From: Fidelibacterota bacterium
GTDB lineage: Bacteria; Fidelibacterota; Marinisomatia; Marinisomatales; TCS55
NCBI GenBank assembly: GCA_022561485.1
Contig: JADFRD010000016.1
Location: 1-34,446 of the forward strand
Direction: 5' to 3'
DNA: 34,446 bases
Shown here: piece after piece, positions 24,026 to 32,300 of the stretch
How positions within the stretch are numbered: position 1 is the first letter of the stretch
How the letters are laid out: each line of letters begins with the position of its first letter
Translations under genes and position numbers: made by a program
Notes under the pieces: generated by a model
Told to the model about the DNA's origin: nothing
The model's database searches: none
What the model saw: the letters and a program-made list of their open reading frames with translations, nothing else

Positions 24026-24290
24026 AACTTATTGCCGCAAAGTCGCAAAGACCGCAAAGTAATAATTTGGATAAATTAAAAAAATGTCGGAGAGAAGTAA
24101 CAGCAAAAATGAATAGAAGCTTCTTTATTTTATTCTCCCTATGTTCATTTTGATCTTTTTTACCATTCTTTTTCTCTGCGTTCTTTGCGTCTCTGCGGCT
24201 ACTCATTTTTCCATTTTCTTTTTTTACACATATTTATCATTTGTTTTTCTCTGTGTTCTCTGTGGCTTTGTGGCTATCCATTAATTTAAT
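24026..24290. repeat. Composite dispersed repeat between the ABC cassette and carA
   Basis: GCCGCAAAGTCGCAAAGACC lies at 24034-24053 on the + strand. CTCTGCGTTCTTTGCGTCTC and TGCGGCTACTCATT lie at about 24175-24208, then a T-rich linker (CTTTTTTTACACATATTTAT) and CTCTGTGTTCTCTGTGGC at 24249-24266. The order and linker match the tandem units at 20871-21059 in the same orientation. From 24237 rightwards the repeat is also the coding 3' end of carA on the - strand. Confidence 0.85.
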
Positions 24291-25403
24291 AAATTGTTGA
24301 AATAAATACCGGCTGTCATGGGGTCCCGGGCTGGATTCCGGATGGTACTGGACAGAAAACGCTGGGATGTCCTTACAGCGAATTCCTTCCAATGTATTAT
24401 CATTCAGGTTCACGTGTGTAGGAATCACATTATCCGGGAGTGAGTTTGAGTCCACAGCAAATCCATGGTTTTGACTGGTAATTTCTACAATTCCCGTTTC
24501 CAGATTTTTCACAGGATGATTGATACCCCGGTGGCCAAATTTCAGTTTGAATGTTTTTGCTCCCAACGCCAGTGCTAATATCTGATGTCCTAAGCAGATC
24601 CCGAAAATTGGCTTCTTCCCCAATAAATCTTTGACTGTCTCAATCCCGTATTTCACAGCAGCTGGATCGCCTGGACCATTTGAAAGTAAAATGCCATCCG
24701 GATTGAAATCCACTAAATCCTTCGAAGAAGTTCGTGCAGGAAAAACCGTTGAATCGCATCCGTGGCTTTCCAGTAATCGTAAAATGTTATATTTAATTCC
24801 AAAATCAATCACCGCAACTTTATAATTGATTGATTGATTACCCGCCTGCGCTAAAGCTTCGGCGGGCAGGGCTGATTGATTGATTGATGACCAAGAATAT
24901 GGATTTTCACAAGTAACTTCCTTTGCCAGATCCAATCCTGTCATATCCGGGACTTTTTCAAGTTTCTTTTCCAGGCTGTCTAAATCTGAATCAATGGTGG
25001 AAATGATACCATTCATGGCACCCTGATTGCGAATATGCCGTGTAAGTGCACGAGTATCTATTCCCTGAATGCCAACAATATTCTGGGAACGTAAATAATC
25101 ACCGATGGATTGTGTGGACCGCCAGTTTGAGGGAGTAACTGATTCTTCCTTAATAACGAATCCGGCTACCTGAATACGATCTGATTCAATATCCTCCGGA
25201 TTCACACCGTAATTGCCAATGTGGGGAAATGTCATGGTCACAATCTGCTTACAATAAGACGGGTCTGTGAGAATTTCCTGGTAACCGGTCATGCCCGTGT
25301 TGAAGCAGACTTCGCCGATAGATTCACCCCCGGCACCAAAACTTTTGCCTATAAAAAAACGACCATCCTTCAACAAGAGGACAGCCGTTTTTAAATTCTT
25401 CAT
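24237..25403 (-). CDS. carA: Carbamoyl-phosphate synthase, small (glutaminase) subunit
   Basis: A 388-residue glutaminase that feeds ammonia to CarB. The N-terminal CPSase domain has CFNTGMTGYQEILTDPSY and GIQGIDTRALTRHIR. The class I amidotransferase domain starts at about 195 (KVAVIDFGIKYNILR), with nucleophile Cys270 in GICLGHQI and His354/Glu356 in YHPESSPGPHD. Two oddities are seen. Residues 178-188 (ALPAEALAQAG), between the two domains, are encoded by a GC-rich palindromic insertion. The last dozen residues (DSHKATENTEKNK) are encoded by the CCACAGAGAACACAGAG-type repeat. The catalytic parts look intact, so the protein is probably functional. carB is 3.5 kb downstream rather than adjacent. 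Confidence 0.96.
   Translation of the reverse strand: MKNLKTAVLLLKDGRFFIGKSFGAGGESIGEVCFNTGMTGYQEILTDPSYCKQIVTMTFPHIGNYGVNPEDIESDRIQVAGFVIKEESVTPSNWRSTQSIGDYLRSQNIVGIQGIDTRALTRHIRNQGAMNGIISTIDSDLDSLEKKLEKVPDMTGLDLAKEVTCENPYSWSSINQSALPAEALAQAGNQSINYKVAVIDFGIKYNILRLLESHGCDSTVFPARTSSKDLVDFNPDGILLSNGPGDPAAVKYGIETVKDLLGKKPIFGICLGHQILALALGAKTFKLKFGHRGINHPVKNLETGIVEITSQNHGFAVDSNSLPDNVIPTHVNLNDNTLEGIRCKDIPAFSVQYHPESSPGPHDSRYLFQQFIKLMDSHKATENTEKNK
24841..24870. mobile_element. GC-rich palindromic element inserted in frame in carA
   Basis: CCCGCCTGCGCTAAAGC followed by TTCGGCGGGCAGG is a GC-rich, partly palindromic 30-mer. It is flanked on both sides by runs of the tetramer TGAT (24828-24839 and 24873-24888), as if a target had been duplicated. 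It encodes residues 178-188 of CarA without shifting the frame. The same ends occur at 21013-21049, and GGCGGGCAGG recurs at 12913-12922 in the his operon. Confidence 0.7.
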
Positions 25404-25501
25404 ATCTGAATTTATTATGTAAATATTGTATTAATTGATTTCAATTTTACTATTTTGGTAATTCATCCGTTTCTGATATATTTCCAAAATACAAAAAGAT
25501 A

Positions 25502-25605
25502 TGTCATTGCGAGGGTTCTTTAGAAACCGAAGCCATCTCCTTCAGCCAGCAAAATCAAGGAGATCACTTCGTCTTTCCACTTCGTGAAAAAGCCTCGTGA
25601 TGACA
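25502..25605. repeat. GTCATTGCGAG-type palindromic repeat between carA and the cyclase gene
   Basis: A 104-bp hairpin. The outer arms TGTCATTGCGAGG (25502-25514) and CCTCGTGATGACA (25593-25605) match at 11 of 13 positions. The inner arms CGAAGCCATCTCCTT (25529-25543?) and AAGGAGATCACTTCG match at 13 of 15; their coordinates are approximate. It fills most of the gap between carA and the cyclase gene. No promoter could be separated from it. Confidence 0.8.
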
Positions 25606-25646
25606 AGTACAGCAATTTTTTTCAGCTATTAAATTTGATGGTTTTT

Positions 25647-27956
25647 TTATTTTTTAGTCAACGCCCAGGATCCATCCCAATCGTATCCAGGAGGATTATC
25701 GCGGTAATGTTCACACCGTGGTATATATACACGGCTGGGGTTGGTTTTGCGCCCCGGGAACATGTCTTCCAATTCATCAGATGCTTTAAATGCTTCAATG
25801 GCTTTTTCCCAATCCTGGTTGCGATATAATTCCAGAGCTTTATGATATACGGGCAACAGCTTATCATAACCCGGGGGCATATTTTCTGTTTCTGCAATGA
25901 GTTCAAACACCTGTGCCGGTTCAGTTTTACCCATGACAATCACATAATCCAGATCACGCCAGATGAATTTATCTTTACATGCTTTATACGATTTCTCTGC
26001 CACCTGAATGTATACACCATACTGTTTCGCTGATGCTTCCAACCGGGCTGCCAAATTCACCGTATCACCCATCATAGTATAACTCATACGCACAGTGGAA
26101 CCCATATTGCCTGTTACAATGGGGCCGGTATTTATACCGATCCGGTTTTGCATATGGTGAACAATCTCCGGCCATTGATCGCCTTCGCTCTGCCATTTCT
26201 CCCGGAGTTCCGCTAAACCTTCCTGCATTTTTACAGCTGTTAAACACGCCCAATATTCGTGATTCTCCACAGGAGCAGGCGCTCCGTAAAATGCAATAAT
26301 GGCATCACCAACATATTTATCCAACGTCCCTTTATTTGCTAACAGAATATCTGTCATTTTCGTCAAATATTCATTTAACAGTTCAACCAGAACTGAAGCG
26401 GTTAACTTTTCGGAAAAGCTGGAAAAGCTCTGAATATCTGTAAAAAAAGCTGTGTGATATCCTTCTTCACCGCCAAGTTGGGGTTCTTCTTTATTTTTGT
26501 ACATCTGATTAAGGAGTTCAGGAGAAATGTACGTCCCAAAGGTGTTTTTCAAAAAGCGTTTATCTTTTTCTACCACCAGAAAATTGTAGAGAAATATTCC
26601 CAGATATGTTCCCCCTATAGAAATGACCGGGCGAACAATTTCCCACATTTTCAGACTAGTAAGAAATTCATTATACGTAAAAATCACCCAAATAATAACA
26701 GCAATCAAAGGGATGGGGATCGAATACAACGGCTTCTTTGGAATACTAACAAATATTCCCAGCACAGCAGATATGAACAGGATAGCCCAAAAATTCGCCC
26801 ATGCATTTGTAATAGATACAAATTCATTTTGCAGAATACTGTGAATCACATTGGCGTGGATTTCCACACCGGAGAATGTTTCCTGAACAGGCGTGTTTCT
26901 CAAATCCATTAAGCCCGGGAGAGATGCACCGACAATGGCAACCTTCCCTTTCCAATAGGAAGGATCCAGCATTTCGGGATCCATGCAATACATGTAAGGC
27001 AAATAATAAAATGTTTTGAAATATCCGTAATAATTCACATACATGCGGCCTTTTTCATCGATGGGAATTTCACGCACGATTTGTCCGGTGGTATCCCGCA
27101 TCGTTAATATCAATTTTTCAAAGTTATAGTTCAGACCGTTTTTCGGGACACCGAGAATATCCATGGCGGCTGCCATTGTCAAAGATGGATACACATGATT
27201 GGGGCCTTCAAACCAAATGGCAGTGGGCGAGCGGCGGATGATACCGTCATCATCCTGTGGAAAGTTGGCACTGCCTGCGCCAACTGAAGCTTGAAGGAGA
27301 TCAGGAAATGTATTCCCCAGACGATCGGCTCTCGGCAACCGCCTTGCCTGTTCTTCCGGAATGATGATTAAATGCTCAGGACGATCGTAGCCTTCCGGTT
27401 CCGAATCCATTTTATAAAGAAAATTGAGTGTATCTTCGTCTTCAAAAACCAGGGCATGGTACGTTTTCTGACTTTCAAAAGTAGAATACACCATGCGGGT
27501 CGGATCATTACTTACCAGGAACTGATTTGTCACATCCGCTAAATATTCATCTTGTGGAGCATTGTCACTGTTCAGCGCATTGACCAAATCATAATTGAAT
27601 GTATTTTCCGGATCAAAAATAATATCAAAAAGCAGGGCTGACGGCTCACCGGAGGTTACCACATCAATGAGCTGACCATGAAAGGACTGCGGCCAATTGT
27701 AATAGCGACCCAGACCTCCTTCCGCCACAGGAGCCGTGGATAGTTGCTCAATATCAATAATGACAACGGTATCAATAGATGCTTCTTCCACACCGGACAC
27801 ACCGGCCCGCATACGGGCGTCATAAGACTGGTATTCATAACCAGCTAATAGATCCGTAAGGAAAAAGCCTTCAATATTGGTTCCAAAAACAACTATGAGA
27901 CCTGCAATTATACCAATGAAGGCGCCGATGCCTAAGCGTTTTAAGAGTTCATTCAT
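25647..27956 (-). CDS. CHASE2-domain adenylate cyclase (class III)
   Basis: A 769-residue membrane cyclase making cAMP from ATP. One N-terminal membrane span (residues 10-27) is followed by a periplasmic CHASE2 sensor domain (about 30-380). Three spans follow (388-407, 412-428, 445-463), then a cytoplasmic class III catalytic domain (about 500-690). Metal ligands are D507 (FFTDIQSF) and D551 (KYVGDAIIAF). The adenine pair is K547 with T627 (SYTMMGD), the class IIIb Lys-Thr arrangement, and the transition-state residues N634 and R638 are present. The C-terminal 75 residues (YHKALELYRNQDWEKAIEAF) look like one TPR hairpin. It lies downstream of a fecR gene on the same strand, a common pairing. 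The signal sensed is unknown. Confidence 0.93.
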   Translation of the reverse strand: MNELLKRLGIGAFIGIIAGLIVVFGTNIEGFFLTDLLAGYEYQSYDARMRAGVSGVEEASIDTVVIIDIEQLSTAPVAEGGLGRYYNWPQSFHGQLIDVVTSGEPSALLFDIIFDPENTFNYDLVNALNSDNAPQDEYLADVTNQFLVSNDPTRMVYSTFESQKTYHALVFEDEDTLNFLYKMDSEPEGYDRPEHLIIIPEEQARRLPRADRLGNTFPDLLQASVGAGSANFPQDDDGIIRRSPTAIWFEGPNHVYPSLTMAAAMDILGVPKNGLNYNFEKLILTMRDTTGQIVREIPIDEKGRMYVNYYGYFKTFYYLPYMYCMDPEMLDPSYWKGKVAIVGASLPGLMDLRNTPVQETFSGVEIHANVIHSILQNEFVSITNAWANFWAILFISAVLGIFVSIPKKPLYSIPIPLIAVIIWVIFTYNEFLTSLKMWEIVRPVISIGGTYLGIFLYNFLVVEKDKRFLKNTFGTYISPELLNQMYKNKEEPQLGGEEGYHTAFFTDIQSFSSFSEKLTASVLVELLNEYLTKMTDILLANKGTLDKYVGDAIIAFYGAPAPVENHEYWACLTAVKMQEGLAELREKWQSEGDQWPEIVHHMQNRIGINTGPIVTGNMGSTVRMSYTMMGDTVNLAARLEASAKQYGVYIQVAEKSYKACKDKFIWRDLDYVIVMGKTEPAQVFELIAETENMPPGYDKLLPVYHKALELYRNQDWEKAIEAFKASDELEDMFPGRKTNPSRVYIPRCEHYRDNPPGYDWDGSWALTKK

Positions 27957-28196
27957 TTTAATTTATATGAGTCCACTCGGCGTAGAACAGGTTGGGATAA
28001 ATCCCATCTTTTTCTGCTTTTCTCTCCCCAACATAAATGTTGGGGTAAGTGTTCGTATTTTCAAATTACTAACCACGTCCTTTAGGGCGGGGTTAATAGT
28101 ATAAAACAATATATTAGGGGTTTTAACCCCTTTTTGGAGCAGTTTCATATATACTCATTATTTTTATAGGAAAGTAAATTAATATATTTATCTGTT
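27957..28196. repeat. Palindrome-rich gap between fecR and the cyclase gene
   Basis: A perfect palindrome CCCCAACATAAATGTTGGGG lies at 28026-28045. AGGGGTT-TT-AACCCCT at 28116-28131 is followed by a T run on the + strand. Between them (about 28073-28095) is an imperfect hairpin with ACCACGTCCTTTAGGGCGGGG, which resembles ends of small IS200/IS605-like elements. No transposase is present. The gap contains no gene and could hold regulatory structures or a decayed miniature element. Confidence 0.6.
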
Positions 28197-28973
28197 TTAT
28201 TTTTCTGCCGCATCCAGTTCCTTATTCCATTTTACAAAATCAAGATCCCCGTCTTTGGTCTGGTCAAACTCAAACATGTGGTATTTTCCATCTTTCCGCA
28301 CATTGATTTGCATTCCTTCTGCCAGTGTAACCCATTCTTCCAAAGTCACTTCATAAGGCCCGGAAACTTGAGTAGGAGCTTTGAGTTCTGTAACGGGACC
28401 AAGGGTAAATTTTGGTTTGCCGGGCACAACTCCAGGAGCAAAGGACTTTCGGTTGTCCTGGCGCTCATCAATCACATTCTTGACAGCATTCACGTCAACT
28501 TTTCCCTGATACACCAGCACCTCACTTTCATCTTCCCCTGCTTTGACCCGGTATTTTGTTCCGCGAATGGCTGCTACGGCTGTAGGTGTACGCATCTGGA
28601 TATTTTTCTTTTCTCCAAAGGCCGCTTTTGCAGATACAAAGACATTCCCTTTTTTCAGCCTGGCTTTGAAATTCTTCACCATGGGTTTTACACTGGCTTC
28701 GGTCAATTCTAATTCGGAATTTTCACCCAGGCGAATTTTACCGCCGCCCTGAAGGGTAATTTCCGCACGGGACTTTGCAGCGGTACGTATAATATCTCCT
28801 TCAAACACCGGGCGATTTGGCTTGGCTTTTTCCCAAACATCACTCCCTGAAGATTGAACTTCAACCTTTCCTAAGGGGAGGGAAATTTTACCAAACTGTT
28901 TACCGGCAGAATACCCATTGCTGACAAACACAGCCAGTAATAAAATTGTGATTGTTGATAATATTCTTTTCAT
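28197..28973 (-). CDS. FecR-domain periplasmic protein
   Basis: A 258-residue exported protein with a signal peptide (MKRILSTITILLLAVFVSNG, cleavage after about residue 23, YSA). The FecR domain follows, with GKVEVQSSGSDVWEKAKPNR, EGDIIRTAAKSRAEITLQGG, GKIRLGENSELEL and, in the core, RTPTAVAAIRGTKYRV and VLVYQGKVDV. Here the domain stands alone without a cognate anti-sigma membrane part, so it is more likely a periplasmic or envelope component. FecR proteins next to CHASE2 cyclases recur in many genomes and suggest a shared signalling role; that is inference. The ATG shares one base with the stop of the orphan sorting-domain frame upstream (TAATG). Confidence 0.85.
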   Translation of the reverse strand: MKRILSTITILLLAVFVSNGYSAGKQFGKISLPLGKVEVQSSGSDVWEKAKPNRPVFEGDIIRTAAKSRAEITLQGGGKIRLGENSELELTEASVKPMVKNFKARLKKGNVFVSAKAAFGEKKNIQMRTPTAVAAIRGTKYRVKAGEDESEVLVYQGKVDVNAVKNVIDERQDNRKSFAPGVVPGKPKFTLGPVTELKAPTQVSGPYEVTLEEWVTLAEGMQINVRKDGKYHMFEFDQTKDGDLDFVKWNKELDAAEK

Positions 28974-29182
28974 TATTTCACCAATACCATTTTCTTTGTG
29001 TTCATGTGGAGTAATTGCCCCTGATTATTTTTCATAATGGTTTGATAGAGGTACAAACCGGATGACAATTGACTGTTAGCATTGTCCCTGCCGTTCCAGA
29101 TAATCTGCCGATAACCGCTTGCCATATATTCATTATGGATCAATGTTGCCACTTCTTCGCCGAGGATATTGTATACCTTCAT
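28973..29182 (-). pseudogene. Orphan type IX sorting-domain fragment
   Basis: A 69-codon frame whose whole length is the end of a type IX secretion C-terminal domain: MKVYNILGEEVATLIHNEYM, ASGYRQIIWNGRDN and SGLYLYQTIM, ending KKMVLVK. The usual preceding YPNPFNP part and cargo are missing, and a TAG lies three codons before the ATG. It is therefore best read as the 3' remnant of a larger secreted-protein gene that was lost. It shares the pattern, not the exact sequence, with the end of the giant protein next to it. It may still be translated because it overlaps the fecR start by one base. Confidence 0.8.
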
Positions 29183-29277
29183 TGTTAATACCTATTGTTT
29201 TTCATACAGAGTCAAGTGTATAAGTGTAACCAAAAACTAATTCAATTTCTGTGATGGAGGCAACACCTGTTGAAAAT

Positions 29278-29308
29278 AAAAAAGGCTCCCGAATCAGGAG
29301 CCCTTTTT
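29278..29308 (-). terminator. Intrinsic terminator after the giant secreted-protein gene
   Basis: The stem GGCTCC (29284-29289) / GGAGCC (29297-29302) has a 7-base loop. It is flanked by A residues on the left and T residues on the right, so it can work in both directions; on the - strand the stem is followed by TTTTTT. It lies 26 bp beyond the stop of the large gene ending at 29334. Confidence 0.85.
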
Positions 29309-29333
29309 AGAAGGTACTGATTGTTACCTCGAA

Positions 29334-32300
29334 TTATTTGACCATAATCATTTTATTGGTTTTATTAAGGATCATGTTTCCGGAGGCGCCTCTGATCCGG
29401 GTTGTGTAAAAATAGACACCGCTGGCAACCCGTTTACCATCTTTATTTAATCCTTTCCAAATCATATTATGGTATCCCGCCGGACGCAATTCATTATCTA
29501 TAATGCGGGTTACTTCTTCGCCCAATATGTTGTAAACAATCAGGTCAACCGTGGCCATATCTTCCAGTGTAATCAGGATCGACGTTTGTGGATTGAACGG
29601 ATTCGGATAATTTTGACTGATGCTGTAGCGATCGGGATAAAGGTCAACACCGGCGTTGTTGGCTTTCAGAAACTCTTTCGTTCCGGCAATAAAGCGAATA
29701 TTATTTATCGACTCCGGATTGCTATCGGCATACCTGTAAACAGGTTTCCACCGCAGGTCTTGGGCTATTCCTAATGTCATATCTATCACAAACACATCAA
29801 ATTCAGCTGGAATATCTTCGATGCCTTCAAAATACAAATATGTATTGTGTTTGTCATCTTCTGCGACTACTTCCATATCCCAATATTCACCGTCTTCTTT
29901 GATTGAACGGATGTCTTTCGTATATAAGTCGGCATTTTGCGCCCAGCCATTATTATTCATCCGCAGCGAAATACCGCCCGGCAGCATGGGTGGTTCAAAT
30001 GCATCCATTTTGTCATATTCGTCCAGGGCGTTTACCATTACACCCACGGTATTCAATTCATCAACCCCTAATCCATTCCTGGCTTTAATATCTACCAGCC
30101 ACTCTTTTTCCATCAACACAATTTCTTGATCTATTATTTTTGCCAAACCACCATTGCTCTTCCGCGGTTTAATTTGAAGTTGATTTGCGGTTGCTGACTT
30201 ATATACATACCCTTTCCATGGTTCAAGCATACTGGCTTGTACCCAACCGTTTGAGCCGTCATAAGTATAGAAATTCGGATCGCCCGTGAGTGATGTTGTA
30301 TCGTCTATCATTACATTTGCCAACGGTATATCGAAGTCAAATGGATTCCCGAGCATCACCCATTCGCCTACTGTGAAATTGATTATAAAATCCGTATTGG
30401 TCTCAACGGTTCTTGTTTGACCGGTTGTAATATTAAATCCTGCATCTTTCACAATCAGAAAATATCCAACTCCGGGATCTATTGTATTAATCGTAGCAAA
30501 CTCTTTCCATCCATTGTTCGAGTAGGTAAAAAAGCGCCATTTTGTATCGTCGTATGCGGTAAGATCATCAACAAGAATATCTGTTGGTGTTGCGTTTGCT
30601 GCTTGCCCCGGTAAGGACAATAGCTGATAACTGGATACAGCAGATCCGTTTGGAATACCCGTTGGCCAGCGATCCGCACTGGAAAGACCGGTTCCGGTTA
30701 TGGTAACAGAAATGGAATAATACCCTTGGACAGGTTTATATATTTCATTTCCGGCAATGTCCCGGGAATATATATAATATTCTACTCCGTCCGATGTCAC
30801 AAAGCTACTGGCAATCTGATATGTATTCAACGTTTTCATATCTACCGGTGCCTGCCATTGGATTTCTCCCCCTTTGCGGAAATAAAGTTCTGCAACCTCA
30901 ATGCCAGATGCATTATCATTAAATGAGGCTGTAATGGTTGCAGTTGTATTTTCTGTTCCTTCCAGAACAGGGTTGTGGGCTATGGTGGGCGCTGTGAAAT
31001 CCACATTAAACGTTTGCGGATTACTGGTCACAGTTTCATTCCCAGCGCTGTCAAATGCGGAAATGGTCCACGAATGCGTTCCTGCTGCAAAGGCGTCAGG
31101 GATGTTGATAGCTGTTGAATCAGGATCTTGCTGATAGACATTACCATCAATTGTCAGTTCGTAGTATTGCAACCCGGCCGTTGCATCTGAGGAAGCATCC
31201 CACTCAAAGCGTAATGTTGGTGTATTATACCACGCTTCTAATGGGGCAGTCACATTAAATGCTTGTGGCGATGTGTTATCCCATTTAGCTATTGTCGTTA
31301 TGGCATTGTTTTCTTCGGAATTACCGGCATTATCCTGCAACCATACCTTTATGGTAGAGGCAGCCTCTACGGGGAGACTAATAGCCAGTGTGCTAATATT
31401 CGTTTCCGCTTCATATACTTCCGTTTCAGCATCTATGCGATAGTAAGCGCCGGCAATGGGGGCATGCTGTCCACCGGGGTTGTCCCAAGCAATAATGAAT
31501 TCATTAGTCTGGGTCCAAACGGCGGGGGTAATGCTTATATTTTCAACTGCCGCTGGTGGTGTTATATCATGGATGTTAATCGGTCCTGTTGCACTTGTAA
31601 TTCCTTCAGATGTCAATTGCACCACAAAGTCAAATTCCCATGGTGCATTTTGTTCAATTAACAGATCGATGGTTGCTTCGCCGTTCATAGTTTCAGCATC
31701 TGAATTTTCAATTCTTACATAATTATTGAACGGTAGAATTTCCCAAATGACCGGTGTTCCATCTGCAACTGCGTTTCCAAATTGATCAAACACATTTGCC
31801 GAGATCTGAAATTGATCGCCTAATAATACATCCACAGAATCCGGCGGCAAATTAACCGCAGCCGTTACACCTGGAACCACTAATATTACAGCTGTGGTGT
31901 CATACAAGTCAAATATGGCCTCCCTGTCCAGATTATTGACTTGGTAAACCGGATTTATGGTTACCGGCAGCGAAATATTCCGGCTTCCATTTACCACTTG
32001 GATTTCACCCCCGGAGTTTCGGCCACCTTTAACTCCGCGCAGATTCGTAAGATGTCTAATTCCCTTAGGGGCGCCTTTTTTCCCGCGCTGCTCGTTAATA
32101 GTAGCCGGTAAGGTGGTTCGGGCGCCCTGCTGTCCGGGACTGGTCAGAGTAAAGGGTTGGTCGGCCGTCCCATAGCCCAAACTCCGTAACAGGGAACTTT
32201 CCGTTACCCAGGCCCTCACCTGGTAGTTAGAACCTGCAACGGTGGATGTATTCAAGATCACACTGGCCGTACCGTTTGCATCCGTGAGAGTTGAATCGGC

